The position numbers were made by a program, and so were the translations under genes. Under the pieces are notes generated by a model. That model saw only the letters and a program-made list of their open reading frames with translations. It was not told the DNA's origin and made no database searches. A stretch of 64,000 nt of DNA from Eledone cirrhosa. Taxonomy: Eukaryota; Mollusca; Cephalopoda; Octopoda; Eledonidae. Below are positions 10,311 through 21,144 of the stretch, in pieces (the stretch's first letter is position 1; each line of letters opens with the position of its first letter). The stretch is from the NCBI GenBank assembly GCA_964016885.1, contig OZ024743.1:77035230-77099229 (forward strand). Direction: 5' to 3'.

Positions 10311-10944
10311 TAGAGAGTTTCACTAATGGAAACATTGTTTCTTTGGTCTGATTTGATGAGTTCTACCTCAGAGGTCTGGGATATTGTTGATTGATTAAAA
10401 AAAACGGCAACAAAAGCTTACAACTACTAAAGAACAAGCTGAGTTTTTGAGAGAACCTATTTCTTGTATGATCTTAGTGCTTACTGCTCCTGTACCTGTT
10501 GGGTCTACTTGGGAGTGGCCTTCTTTCTCTCATGTATTCTCCCAATTCAAAAATCTCTCATCATAGCACTTCCATTTCAGCATCAGTAAAAGCAAGTATG
10601 CTATCATTCTAGACATGTTTCTCCCCAATAACATCTTCATTTTCTCTCACACTTTGTTTTGCAATCTGAAACACCTCACACTTCTGATCCTCACATGTGC
10701 AAACTTTTCACTTTTTGCTTTGATCCTGGCTATATATATCTAATGTCTAGCTTCTCTTATGGTCATCTGTTACATTTCTCTGTCCCCACCCCCATTTTTT
10801 TACCTTTATGTCCCCTTATGTCTTGCTGGGGCCTTACACTAGTCACAAATCTGGTCTGTAGCCTTCAGCAAGTTGTTTCATAGAATCACCCAATTTTCAA
10901 CCATGTTATAAGTTTATTATCTCTTCTTCCCTTCTGTAATAAAG
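10311..10944. other. No recognised feature
   Basis: The open frame at 10659-10883 has no recognisable motif. No repeat family is seen. Confidence 0.35.
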
Positions 10945-11010
10945 GTCTATGTAGACCCTGTCCAACCCTTGCTAGTAGGGAAGGTGGGCATTAAAACGAT
11001 GGTGATGATA
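10945..11010 (+). mobile_element. SINE tail fragment
   Basis: GGTCTATGTAGACCCTGTCC, AACCCTTGCTAGTAGGG and CATTAAAACGATGGTGATGA form a SINE 3' end. A near-identical tail lies at 42135-42190. Confidence 0.6.
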
Positions 11011-11029
11011 ATAACTGACAACATTTCAT

Positions 11030-11790
11030 CATCATTTAATGTTTGTTCTCCCTGCTAGCAAAGGTTGGATGGATTGTCACAGACAAGTCAGTACTAATTG
11101 GTATTAATGACCTCTCAGCTGCACCAAGGAATGGGAGGTGCATCTCATATTAAAGAGTGGACCAGATGCATTTTATCATGGCCTCAGCACTGAGGTGTTG
11201 GTTATATTTTTGACAACACTGAATAGTCCTCCCACACCTTTGTTTGGTAAGTTTTCTACAGCTGAGTGTCCTTATCACCAACCACTTGACAGAGTGTACT
11301 GGGTGTGTTTTAATCATGGCACCAGCACTAAGGAGTTTGTCATATCTTTGACACAGCTAAAGAGGCCTCTTGATTCTTTGTTTGGTGGGTTTTCCATGGC
11401 TGGTGCCCTTCTTACTGAGTGTACTAGGTGTGTTTTATCATATCACCAACACTAGAAAGTTAGTTGTGCCCTTGACACAACTGAAGAGTCTTTTCAGCCC
11501 CTTTTTTGGCATAGTTTCTATAGCTGGGTGCTCTTCCTATCACCAGTCACCTTTCAGGTTGTAATGGGTGCATTGTTCATGGCACTAACACAAGAGAAGT
11601 CATCATGTCTTGACAGAAGGGCCCTCTCAACCCTTTGGCTTGGTTTTGTGGAGCCGGAAACCTTTCCTAACATAAACCATTTTATAGAGTGTACTGTGAG
11701 CATTTCATCATGGCACGTGCACTGGGGAGGTTGTCAATCATTGATTTGACTGAAGAGTCATCTCAACCTATGTGGTGTTAGGATTGATGG
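11030..11790 (-). repeat. Degenerate SINE-2-derived repeat with a period of about 125-150 bp
   Basis: It begins with the minus-strand tail ATCATCATTTAATGTTTGTT. It then repeats, with change, the block GAGTGTACTGGGTGTGTTTT, GCACCAGCACTAAGGAG and TTGACACAGCTAAAGAGG. Two units are 125 bases apart (11293 and 11418). This looks like an older tandem expansion of the same SINE body. Confidence 0.6.
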
Positions 11791-11844
11791 AAAGTAGGAA
11801 GTATGCCATGGGTAAGGGACACTAGATGGGGTGGATGACAAATA

Positions 11845-12171
11845 CTCTCGGGTCTCAAATACCCACCCACCCCCCAATCCTACTTATTAATTTTTCAAAT
11901 TTTTTCCAACCACCCCCGTTTATTAAATTTTGCTAATCTATCTCCAGCAAAATTTTATTTTAAGTCGTACCATTCCTGCGACAATTAACTGTCTTTATAC
12001 ATGACCAAAAAAGTACATTACTTGATATCCCATATGTTATAAAATAAATAGGATGGGTTGGGGTCTCAATATGTAAACTAAACAATTAATTCTGGTTTTT
12101 AAAAAAAAATCAACAGAGACAACTTAGAAAAATTATCGATTTTCCACCCCCTATTATTTGGGACCCGAGAG
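11845..12171 (+). mobile_element. MITE-A, intact ends
   Basis: It is 327 bases long, flanked by TA on both sides. The left end is CTCTCGGGTCTCAAATA and the right end is TATTTGGGACCCGAGAG, near-perfect inverted repeats. There is no coding capacity. It is the best copy of the family, with others at 4297 and 1533. Confidence 0.85.
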
Positions 12172-12338
12172 TATAATGTCATGGATGTATGATGGGTGTG
12201 GTGGTGTGGTGTGGTAGGAGGGGCTGAGAAAGTAAGCCATGAGTGCATAATAGGTGTGATGGAATTTGACAAGGTGATGAGAAAGATAAGAAGGGCTGGG
12301 TTAATCTGAGAAAGGATGGAAGTTACTAAATATATATA
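12172..12338. other. No recognised feature
   Basis: GT-rich short stretch (GTGTGGTGGTGTGGTGTGG) and a short TA run, without further signal. Confidence 0.35.
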
Positions 12339-12339
12339 T

Positions 12340-12835
12340 ATTTAGGGATTTGAGAGATCTGCATGGTGTGGATGTGGATGTTTTCAAGAAACATCTCGAC
12401 ACCCTGCTATCCAGGATCCCGGATGACCCCACAGCACGGCACAAGGGAAACCTAAGGGCAGCAGCAACGAACTCCCTCTTGCACCAATGGCCAACCAATA
12501 CAGGCTGGAGATAAAATGTGTAGCAACAAGGGCAGTGCCCCAGCATGGCTGGAACAGGTAAAAGAGTAATATAACTGAGTTCTTCTAGGACCAACATAAC
12601 CAAACCTTTTTTTTTTAAACTGCTTCAAAGATTTGACTTCTTTCAGACGGGGCTACAAGACTGGCCCAACCATCTGCGAATGCGGAGAGGACCATTCGAT
12701 GCAGCACTGCATTGTTTGCCCTCTACTACCAAACCAGTGCAGCTTAAAAGATCTCGCAGAATTTAATAATAATGCAAAGGACTGTGTAAAGAAATGGGAA
12801 ACTGTCATATAACCACACGTTTCGAAGATACGAAA
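12340..12835 (+). mobile_element. LINE C-terminal fragments with CxC zinc motif
   Basis: One frame reads LRDLHGVDVDVFKKHLDTLL, SRIPDDPTARHK and AATNSLLHQW. A later frame (12621-12822) reads DLTSFRRGYKTGPTICECGE, then QHCIVCPLL, a C-x-C...H-C...C pattern found at the ends of jockey-like LINE proteins. These are pieces of one or two truncated LINEs. Confidence 0.65.
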
Positions 12836-13237
12836 AGAAGAAGAAGTAAGTTATACATGTGAAGTTTCCGGTATAGGCAGCCTAGATATTCCTCACCATA
12901 AAGTACATCTCTACTATTTTAATTGCTGCACCTGCTTCAATGACTATGGTATTAGATTGCACACAACCATCAAGCAGTTTTCTACTTCTCTATGTAGTCT
13001 ATAATTATTACTACAACCTCTGCTCTATAAATCTTACTAAATGCCATTCCTCAACATCTTCATTACAATTATCTCTCTCAACATATTAAACTCATTCAAT
13101 GACACCATATTAAAATCCAGGAGTTTCTTCCAAGGAACATTCTTCTTCACATCAATAAGTAATCTTTCTAAGTTTCTTAACAAATTTCTTTATAAATTTA
13201 GTTATACTCTTAAACTTTTGTTACGGTACTTCTAAAT
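12836..13237. other. No recognised feature
   Basis: AT-rich. The 64-codon frame at 13041 is T-rich and shows no motif. Confidence 0.35.
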
Positions 13238-13422
13238 AATTGTTTCTACTTTTGGCACAAAGCCAGCAATTATCCCAGTGTATTACTGGTACTTTATTTT
13301 ATCGACCCCGTAAGGATGAAAGGCAAAGTTAACCTCGGGGGGATTTGAACTCAGACCATAAAGGGCCGTAACTCTTTGCTGCAAAGCATGGCGTCCGACC
13401 CTCTACCGATACTGCCAATCCA
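13238..13422 (-). mobile_element. Full-length SINE-1 copy
   Basis: In plus spelling: TTGTTTCTACTTTTGGCACA, TACTTTATTTTATCGACCCC, GGGATTTGAACTCAGACC and CCGATACTGCCAATCC. The tRNA-like head lies at the right end. Confidence 0.85.
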
Positions 13423-13704
13423 AACACTGTCTATGATTTTCCAATAATTTTGAAAATAATAATGATTTAGAAGTATTTTGTGAAATAACTTTCTTGTTAT
13501 TAAGTTGGTGTTTGGAACATAATTTAAAAAAAGGTTTTCACATAAAATTATGATGGAAGGTCTTTAAATATATATTTTTAACCCTTTCATAACCACATCT
13601 CTAATAAATACACTCTATTTTAATTAATTAATGAAAAGTTTTGAAGGATTTACTAAAATTATTAATTATTTCATTACTAAGATAGTAACTTAATGCGTAC
13701 ATAT

Positions 13705-14045
13705 GAACAGCAATGTTGCATGTTAGAGAGACCTGGATGCTGTGTGCGGAAGACTTGCATAGATTGGAAAGAAATGAAGCTTGCATGCTCCGATGGATGT
13801 GTAATCGTAATTTATGTGAACGGCAAAGCATAAACAAACAGAGAGAAACTAGGCATAAGAGGAATCAGATGCAGTATGCAGGAGGAGATTACATTGGTAT
13901 GGACATGTGATGCGTATGAAGGATGACAGCTGTATAAAAAGGTGCAGAGTGCTCAAAGTCGATGGAAACTTTGGAGTGGAGAGACCCAGGAAGACTTGGG
14001 ATGAGGTAATAAAAGCTGACCTTGCCCAATTGCACCTCTAAAAGA
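13705..14045 (+). mobile_element. RTE-like LINE, C-terminal fragment
   Basis: The frame reads RETWMLCAEDLHRLERNEA and CMLRWMCNRNLCERQS, then in another frame RCRVLKVDG and RPRKTWDEVIKADLAQLHL. These are the hallmarks of the RTE C-terminus. It has frameshifts and was inserted in MITE-B. Confidence 0.8.
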
Positions 14046-14628
14046 TGATGACACAGGACTGGGTCACTGGTGTTACACAGTAATACAGAAGACCTGACTT
14101 CCCACAGGCACAAGTATATATATATATATATATATATAGCATACACCACCCCACCCACACATCTTCCATGAGGACAGACTGAAGTATACATCCAGGGAAG
14201 CTTCCAGTCCACACTGTAAAATGGTTGTGATGACGACATGACAAAAAGTGCCCAGCCAACACTGAAAAGTGGTCATGTAGGAGTCACAACAAAAAGCACC
14301 CAATCCACACTGTAAAGTGGTAGTGTAGGTGTCATGACAAAAAGCACCCAATCCACACTGTAAAGTGGTAGTGTAGGTGTCATGACAAAAAGCACCCAAT
14401 CCACACTATAAAGTGGTTGTGTAGGTGTCACAACAAAAGGCACCCACTACTCACTGTAAATGAGGTTGGCACTGGGAAGGGCATCCAGTCATAGAAATCA
14501 AGCCAAAATCAGTTCTGTATGAACAAGACATGGTCACCTGACCTAGCATTGCTCACAAAAGGACAACTCGTCTAACCCATGCTTGCATGGAAAAATGGAT
14601 GTTAAATGGTGACATTGATGATGGTGGA
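14046..14628 (+). mobile_element. SINE-3 with four 48-bp modules
   Basis: It opens with GTAATACAGAAGACCTGACT. After a TA run, four modules of AAAAAGCACCCAATCCACAC / TGTAAAGTGGTAGTGTAGGT occur (14220-14440), then GTTGGCACTGGGAAGGGCAT and a short GATGATG tail. Confidence 0.7.
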
Positions 14629-14979
14629 AGATTTTAATTTAAACTGGAAACCTTTAAAATGGGTGGTTTCGGTTCATAGAACCAGAGCTGGTTTTGGCTG
14701 GGTTGGTAACTAAAGGGTTAAAATACATTATAGAAGCAGGGCAGTTTCATGTGATTTGGTATTAAAACAGTTAAATTCTAAAAACAAAAGGCAGTTTACA
14801 TAGAACTAAAAGGATGATGCCTTATTTGTAGATAGCTTGGATTACATTCCATGTATATTGTTACAGTAACAGTTCTTGGTTACCAACAGCAAGTTTAGCA
14901 GACATTTCATTTTTCACACATATACAGATCAAATTTATCTCATTACTTTTTGTTCTTGGGCAGTCTTTCAATTCTAACA

Positions 14980-16357
14980 TTGAGATACACTGCCTAGACT
15001 ACCATTCATAGTTGAGATATTCCACCTAGACTGGGGTGTAGAGTCTGTCACTCCCTACCACAGCTGAGATATACCACCTAGACTGGGGTGTAGAGTCTGT
15101 CACTCCCTACCATAGCTGAGATATACCAGCTAGACTGGGGTGTAGAGTCTACCACAGCTGAGATATACCACCTAGACTGGGGTGTAGAGTCTGTCACTCC
15201 CTACCACAGCTGAGATATACCACCTAGACTGGGGTGTAGAGTCTGTCACTCCCTACCACAGCTGAGATATACCACCTAGACTGGGATGTAGAGTCTGTCA
15301 CTCCCTACCACAGCTGAGATATACCAACTAGACTGGGGTGTAGAGCCTGTCACTCACAGCTGAGATATACCACCTAGACTGGGATGTAGAGTCTGTCACT
15401 CCCTACCACAGCTGAGATATACCACCTAGACTGGAGTTTAGAGCCTATCACTCACAGCTGAGATATACCACCATGACTGGGATGTAGAGTCTGTCACTCC
15501 CCACCACGGCTGAGATATACCACCTAGACTGGGGTGTAGAGTCTACCACTCCCTACCACAGCTGAGATATACCACCTAGACTGGGGTGTAGAGTCTGTTA
15601 TTCCCTACCACAGCTGAGATATACCACCTAGACTGGGGTGTAGAGTCTGTCATTCCCTACCACAGCTGAGATATACCACCTGGAGTTCGTCACTCCCTAC
15701 CAAAGCTGAGATATACCACCTAAACTGGGGTGTAGAGTCTACCACTCCCTACCACAGCTGAGATATACCACCTAGACTGGGATGTAGAGTCTGTCACTCC
15801 CTACCACAGCTGAGATATACCACCTAGACTGGGATGTAGAGTCTGTCACTCCCTACCACAGCTGAGATATACCACCTAGACTGGGACGTAGAGTCTACCA
15901 CTCCCAGCTGAGATATACCACCTAGACTGGGGTGTTGAGTCTGTCACTCCCTACCACAGCTGAGATATACCACCTAGACTGGGATGTAGAGTCTGTCACT
16001 CCCTACCACAGCTGAGATATACCACCTAGACTGGGATGTAGAGTCTGTCACTCCCCACCACAGCTGAGATATACCACCTAGACTGGGACGTAGAGTCTAC
16101 CACTCCCAGCTGAGATATACCACCTAGACTGGGGTGTTGAGTCTATCACTCCCTACCACAGCTGAGATATACCACCTAGACTGGGGTGTAGAGTCTACCA
16201 CTCCCTAACACAGCTGAGATATACCACCTAGAATGGGATGTAGAGTCTGTCACTCCCTCCCACAGCTGAGATATACCACCTAGACTGGGGTGTAGAGCCT
16301 GTCGCTCCCTACCACTGCTGAGATATATCACCTAGACTGGGTGTAGAGCCTGTCACA
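14980..16357 (+). repeat. 52-bp minisatellite, about 26 units
   Basis: The unit CAGCTGAGATATACCACCTA / GACTGGGGTGTAGAGTCTGT / CACTCCCTACCA has a 52-base period (15063 to 15115). Shortened units lacking CCTACCA occur at intervals, for example near 15353 and 15903. A duplicated block carrying GGGACGTAGAGTCTACC appears at 15890 and 16085, showing multi-unit duplication. Confidence 0.95.
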
Positions 16358-16844
16358 CCCTTTCCCCCCTCTCCTTATTTTTATTATATAATTTCATTTT
16401 CATTTTATATTGCAAACATAATTTCATTGAAATTTGTTAAATAAAAAGTGAGGTATTGTTATTATTAAATGTCTTTAAACTTGCATATTTTTTAATAGTT
16501 AAGAGTATCTGCCCAAACAATAAATTCAGAAGGTTTATTTCTAACACCAACTATAAAATAATCATGGAAGCAGGTTAACAGCAGCAGTTTAATGATACGT
16601 ACATTCTATATAAAGTACAACTACCTTGTCAGAGTCACTTGGTCCAATACTTTTATAAAATACATTGGTTATGTTGGCTAATAATTATGATATTCACAAT
16701 CTCATTACTTTAACTTACTATAACTAAACACTTCCAGAAGTTGTAGGAAATACTGATAAATATAAGATTAATAATTGTATGTACTTAAATTATAGTGTTA
16801 GTCATCCAAATTATGATTGCATCATATAATAAGCACTATATAAT
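16358..16844. other. No recognised feature
   Basis: Strongly AT-rich, without open frames or recognisable repeats. Confidence 0.4.
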
Positions 16845-17005
16845 CATCATCGTTTAACGTCTATCTTCCACACTAGCATGGGTTAGACGGGAATAGTCCC
16901 ACTTGAGGCTAGATTGACAGGGTGACCGTGTCTCACTCGTATAGGACTGTATCTGGCAGGTTTGCTACGGCTGGATGCCCTTCCTAACACCAACCACATT
17001 TACAT
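16845..17005 (-). mobile_element. SINE-2/3 tail
   Basis: ATCATCATCGTTTAACGTCT, CACTAGCATGGGTTAGACGG, TGACCGTGTCTCACTCGTAT and GCCCTTCCTAACACCAACCA form the complete 3' region on the minus strand. It stops where the 48-bp module should begin. Confidence 0.75.
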
Positions 17006-17006
17006 G

Positions 17007-17032
<26 letters not shown>

Positions 17033-17037
<5 letters not shown>

Positions 17038-17143
17038 TTAATATAGCAATGGCTTCTACAGGACTAGAACTGTTTCATTCAAAAGAAAGATTTCCTTTGA
17101 ATGAAACAGTTCTAATCCTGTAGAAGCCATTTCTATATTAAAC
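17033..17143. mobile_element. Foldback element with arms of about 50 bp
   Basis: AAGTTTAATATAGCAATGGC through CATTCAAA on the left is repeated in inverse on the right (TTTGAATGAAACAGTTCTAA to AAACTT) with two or three mismatches and a loop of about ten bases. TA runs flank both sides, as is common for insertion of such elements. Confidence 0.8.
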
Positions 17144-17193
17144 TTGATGTTAACACTCTACTAATGTATTGAACTTGGTACACACACACACAT

Positions 17194-17226
<33 letters not shown>

Positions 17227-17356
17227 GTAGTTGACGGCAGGGAGAAAAGAGTACTCAATACAGAAGTAGAATTTTAATATTCATTTTATTAAGGCTAAAT
17301 AGAGATAAACAGGCAAACCTCCAGAGTAACCAGATTCACTATTTAGCGTTAAGAAA

Positions 17357-17357
<1 letters not shown>

Positions 17358-17415
<58 letters not shown>
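17358..17415 (+). repeat. GT microsatellite
   Basis: An uninterrupted TG run of close to 60 bases. Confidence 0.95.
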
Positions 17416-17416
<1 letters not shown>

Positions 17417-18645
17417 CTGAGCCGGATGGCTGGAACAGGTAAAAGAATAAAAGAATATATACAGAGAGAGTGAGATGTCTCTACATACATGGATAAGAAG
17501 TAAATGAGTTAGCCAAGCAAGTCAACTGTTACTGTACTCTTGTCTAGACTATAAGTGGTCATACTAATTAATTGGTGACAGTCATTTTTCATTATGACAG
17601 TTTCAGTCCGAGTAATTACAATAAGAGACAGTGTAGCAAATATATTTAACTCCCACCCCAAAACTATCATCATCATACCAATTTGACATCATTGAATATT
17701 ATTTGAGCTTTAAAATAATACTCAATATATATATTAACACAACAGTTAGTTCACCATACCGAGAACAATTGTTTCACCTTATGCGGATCTTCAATAATAG
17801 AGAGAGAGAGAGAGACCTAAAAATATACAAATTTTGATTACCTGTACAGGCAATATTTATTAGAATGATGTTGAAGTATGTGTACATTTTTTTTGTGGGG
17901 GACACCCTATATATGTGTGTGTGTGTATCCTGCAAGGCACATTTAGTCTGGAGTTTCATAGTTTGTGACTAAAAGTCCTGCCAAGATTGACTTTATTTTT
18001 TATCAAATAAGTACCGGTATTTTTCTTAGTATTTTTTAATTTCTGTATATAACCTTTCGAGGAAAACCGATCATTTATGTTTATATATTGATTGATTTTT
18101 TAATATTTTGATAAAAGTAAAAACTTGATTTGTTCATCAGCCGTTAGTATTACAAATTTTATTATATTGAATGGAAAAAGAAGAAAAAAATGAAGAAATT
18201 GGACGAAGAAAACTATGTGTAATAATGAGGTAATTATAAAAGATTCCAGGAGTGTTTTATTCTGGATAACGGTCTAAAGAACTTAAGTGTGGAAAATACA
18301 ATGAAATAAAATAGTTGGGATAAGATAAGAGAGCACATGTCATTAATGACTCATACAGTATTCACCTGTTCAACTGACATTAATTAAAGAAAACGTACCG
18401 GACAATAAATAAAGCTGAACATTTTCACACACAGACACACAATTACATATGGTATTGTGAATCGCTGTAAAAATTTGTTTTAAATATATTTATGTAAAAA
18501 TAAATGTTTAAATTAAGCTTCGAAATGTAGATAGATCTCAGTATATTGTAATGTACATGGTAGAATACTTATATATATATATATATGTGTTGAAGTTTCC
18601 GTGGAAAAAGTAAAAGGAATGAAGAGTGCTCTATGTAAGAAACAG
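17416..18645. other. AT-rich DNA, no firm feature
   Basis: It contains short GA and TG runs (17800 and 17914) and a TA run (18570). A small plus frame at 18171 (ATGGAAAAAGAAG...) ends at a GTAATT that could be a donor, but the lysine-rich composition is what AT-rich DNA gives by chance. Confidence 0.35.
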
Positions 18646-18650
18646 AGCTA

Positions 18651-18791
18651 AATATTTAATGTATAATAAACAACACAGTATAATTACCTCATTACTCGAG
18701 GTTTCCCGAACAGGACAAACGCAAGAGACGTCCTATTCGGGAAACCTCGGGTAATGAAGTAATTATACTGTGTTTTTTATTATACATTAAA
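18651..18791. mobile_element. Foldback element with arms of about 62 bp
   Basis: TATTTAATGTATAATAAACA ... GAGGTTTCCCGAACAGGAC on the left pairs with GTCCTATTCGGGAAACCTCG ... TTATTATACATTAAATA on the right, with a loop AAACGCAAGAGAC and few mismatches. The outer ends are AT-rich. There is no coding capacity. Confidence 0.8.
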
Positions 18792-18804
18792 TATATATAT
18801 AAAT

Positions 18805-19030
18805 ATAGTCCAGAAATAGCCGTCGAAACGGCTTGAGCTCTGCCGTCGGGGTCCTGACCCTTTTCTTATATATAACATATATATATATAGCAATGTTTAG
18901 TGTTGCTGAAGAAGACGGCCGGTTGAACAGGGGTTTCGAGACTAAAAATAGGTAGTAGCTTAACCATTTCCATGCTAGTTGATACATCGATCTCTATCGA
19001 CCCTCTGAAACGATCGTAAAACAATGAACT
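18805..19030. other. Possible dispersed repeat with a small hairpin
   Basis: AGCCGTCGAAACGGCT is a short perfect hairpin, followed by GGGGTCCTGACCCTTTTC and, after a TA run, GAAGACGGCCGGTTGAACAG. GC content rises here against the AT background, which suggests an inserted element. No second copy in the window is good enough to prove it. Confidence 0.3.
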
Positions 19031-19215
19031 AACTACATCTGGGCTTGTTTTGTTTGTTGTTTTTTTTTATTCTATGCACAAACACACGCACATATATATA
19101 TATACACACATAGAGAACCCCCGCCTCGATTGAGGAAAGTGGGGTTCTTCTCAGAAGACCTTCTGCTGCCTAGTTCCCCTGAGTTTCCTACCACTCACTA
19201 CATGGTAGAATACGT

Positions 19216-20020
19216 ATATATATATATATATATATATATGCATGTATGTTTATGATTTTATTTGTTAAATTTAGTGGAATAATCAGCCAAAATTGAAGTG
19301 AAAGTGAAAACAAACGTTGAAAAATCGACTAAGAAACTGCGTCACTCAACGAAAAAAAAGATATTAAATAAATAAAAAAAACATTTTAATATAATAAAAA
19401 AATCAATAATAGTCGGAATTTATTTAGCTACTTCACCGAAACAATGTAACAATATGAATAATGAGACAATAAAATGAAAATAGAGTTTCACTAGCTATGT
19501 CCTTCATATTTTTCCCTTTTCTTCATTCATTTAGTTGAAAACAAGGAAAAAGTCTTTTGTTTACATGTCTAATAGGACGGCCGATACCAATAACATCGCT
19601 TTGGAAGAAAACAAACAGCAATGCTTGTTATCATAACAATGTTGGATTCGTTACATTAAAATACGAGAAAAGAAGACTGTTTATGTAGAAGAGTTTAAAG
19701 TATGGACCAAAATAGTAATAATTAGTTTTATTGACGTCGGAAATGACACATTGTTCATATTAAAGGAGAGACAGGGATATTTAAGTGCACACACTGAATA
19801 TAAGACAAATCAACAAGTCTGAAACATGAATTACTTTTTAAAAGAAAATCTTTCGTATTTTTTTTTAAATACTTTAACCCAACTTCATAAAAAACAAACG
19901 AGGAGAGAAAAGACAATATTTAATGACAATTTATAGTAAATTTTACAATGTTTTTACTCACTTTTCAGAGTTTAAAATAAATACCGTTCGTTTGTCGGCG
20001 AGAGGAGAAATGAAAGGTTT
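19216..20020. other. Probable first intron of the minus-strand gene; no other feature
   Basis: AT-rich with poly-A and poly-T runs. It lies immediately downstream (minus strand) of the exon at 20026-20168, so it should be intronic if that exon is real. Confidence 0.35.
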
Positions 20021-20025
20021 CTTAC

Positions 20026-20168
20026 CTGCGGCTGCTTTCTGCCTTGAATATTTGAGCGATTTCTTTTAATATTTCCACAACCTTGTTCCAATCAGTATTT
20101 CTTTTTAATTCAACTTCCAGTTTACATGATAAGGAATGAATATTGGCAGCCGCCGTGTCTCGGTCCAT
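20026..20168 (-). CDS. First coding exon of an unrecognised minus-strand gene
   Basis: Read on the minus strand, an ATG at 20168 opens 47 codons plus two bases, ending at a strong donor (CGCAG|GTAAGAA). The peptide starts MDRDTAAANIHSLSCKLEVE and continues through NTDWNKVVEILKEIAQIFKA, an amphipathic, helix-rich and clearly protein-like sequence. The GC-richer start region stands out from its AT-rich surroundings. The helix VVEILKEIAQI loosely recalls a TFIIS/Elongin N-terminal helix, but the rest does not support that family. Later exons would lie at lower coordinates; none could be identified among the repeats. The gene points away from HSD17B10. Confidence 0.6.
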
Positions 20169-20312
20169 GGTCTACTGGTTGGTGGTTTACATATGTGGAT
20201 ATCTGTTTAAACGTGAATGTCTGCAGCAGCAGCTGGAATCAGTGCTATTTCGATTAGGTTTTATAACTAAAACACTGATTACAGATACTATTGTTACTTG
20301 GGGCACTTGTAA

Positions 20313-20478
20313 GCATGTTAGAGCTCTCCACACTGCAACATATTAAAGTTATATTTAGTATGTTAGAGCTCTCCACACTGCAACATATTAAAGTTATATT
20401 TAGTATGTTAGAGCTCTCCACACTGCAACATATTAAAGTTATATTTAGCATGTTAGAGCTCTCCACACTACAACATTA
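20313..20478 (+). repeat. 45-bp tandem repeat, about 3.7 units
   Basis: GTTAGAGCTCTCCACACTGC / AACATATTAAAGTTATATTT / AGTAT repeats with an exact 45-base period (20317, 20362, 20407, 20452). It lies about 145 bases upstream of the minus-strand exon start. Confidence 0.9.
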
Positions 20479-20642
20479 AAAATTTAAATTTTTCACGTTT
20501 TAATTGAACGTATTTGACAAAAAAATAATTTTAATCTCATTTTTCTTGTTGTCCAATTTATTTTGTAAATTGTTAACCTTTTAATTTTTAGTGTAACTCT
20601 TACTCTTCTAATCTTATCCTGATAAACATATATACCCTATAT

Positions 20643-20860
20643 TTAATACATGGGTGGAAATGACGTCCTCCACCACCAAATAACTGGGTCCCAGCCAATA
20701 GGATGGAGAATATATTGCTCTGGAGGACAGCGAGGGGGATACCTGCGAGCGGCCAACTCTGCTGCGATATCAGTGAGTAGGGATGTAGTCCGGGGACAAA
20801 GAATGCCGGATGTCTCCACTGTTACAGGCGCTACCACAAACCTATCAGAGAGCAGCCGAT
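20643..20860 (-). mobile_element. LINE-E-like C-terminal fragment
   Basis: The minus frame reads LLSDRFVVAPVTVETSGIL and TTSLLTDIAAELAARRY. The layout of the fragments at 21145 and 29800 (SYIFQPVAFDTF, then ARFLSPLANLA) is similar, so this is probably a related but distinct LINE tail. Confidence 0.4.
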
Positions 20861-21143
20861 AATTATAAATAACGTTGAATTTATTAAAGTCTGAAACAAA
20901 TTTGACCAAGTTTTCATACGTTCAATAGTTTTTTTTGTTGTTTTTTTATAAATACAATTAATTATTGCTAGTAACTTAATAATTATAATGCATAAAACTA
21001 TATGATCGAAGCGAGTTTTCTTTCTTTATATCTACTTAGCCTTATTCGTTAAATAATTTTTTTTTAATTATAAATACGGTGGTGAATTCACTTTCATTTT
21101 TATTTGGAAAAAACAAGAGTCACTGATAGTGGTGTGTACAAAG
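20861..21143. other. No recognised feature
   Basis: Strongly AT-rich with no repeat or open frame of note. Confidence 0.4.
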
Positions 21144-21144
21144 C

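Larger units (their letters stand above)
13578..14721. mobile_element. TTAA-flanked MITE-B split by other insertions
   Basis: Left part 13578-13698 (TTAACCCTTTCATAACCACA to GATAGTAACTTAATG) and right part 14629-14721 (GGAAGATTTTAATTTAAACT to CTAAAGGGTTAA) match the two halves of the intact copy at 36733-36966. An RTE fragment and a SINE-3 fill the middle. TTAA termini with CCCTTT ends are typical of piggyBac-like non-autonomous elements. Confidence 0.75.

Noticed and set aside
15000..16357. CRISPR-like array (also 37-40 kb and 48-53 kb)
   Set aside because: Units are contiguous without unique spacers, and the DNA is eukaryotic; these are minisatellites.
18171..18230. Small Lys/Glu-rich plus-strand exon ending at GTAATT
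   Set aside because: Short, A-rich composition is expected by chance, and no partner exon was seen.
20218..20260. MSAAAAGISAISIR as HSD17B10 exon 1
   Set aside because: The peptide has a suitable look, but the following GT is a poor donor and in the wrong phase for the exon at 36160.
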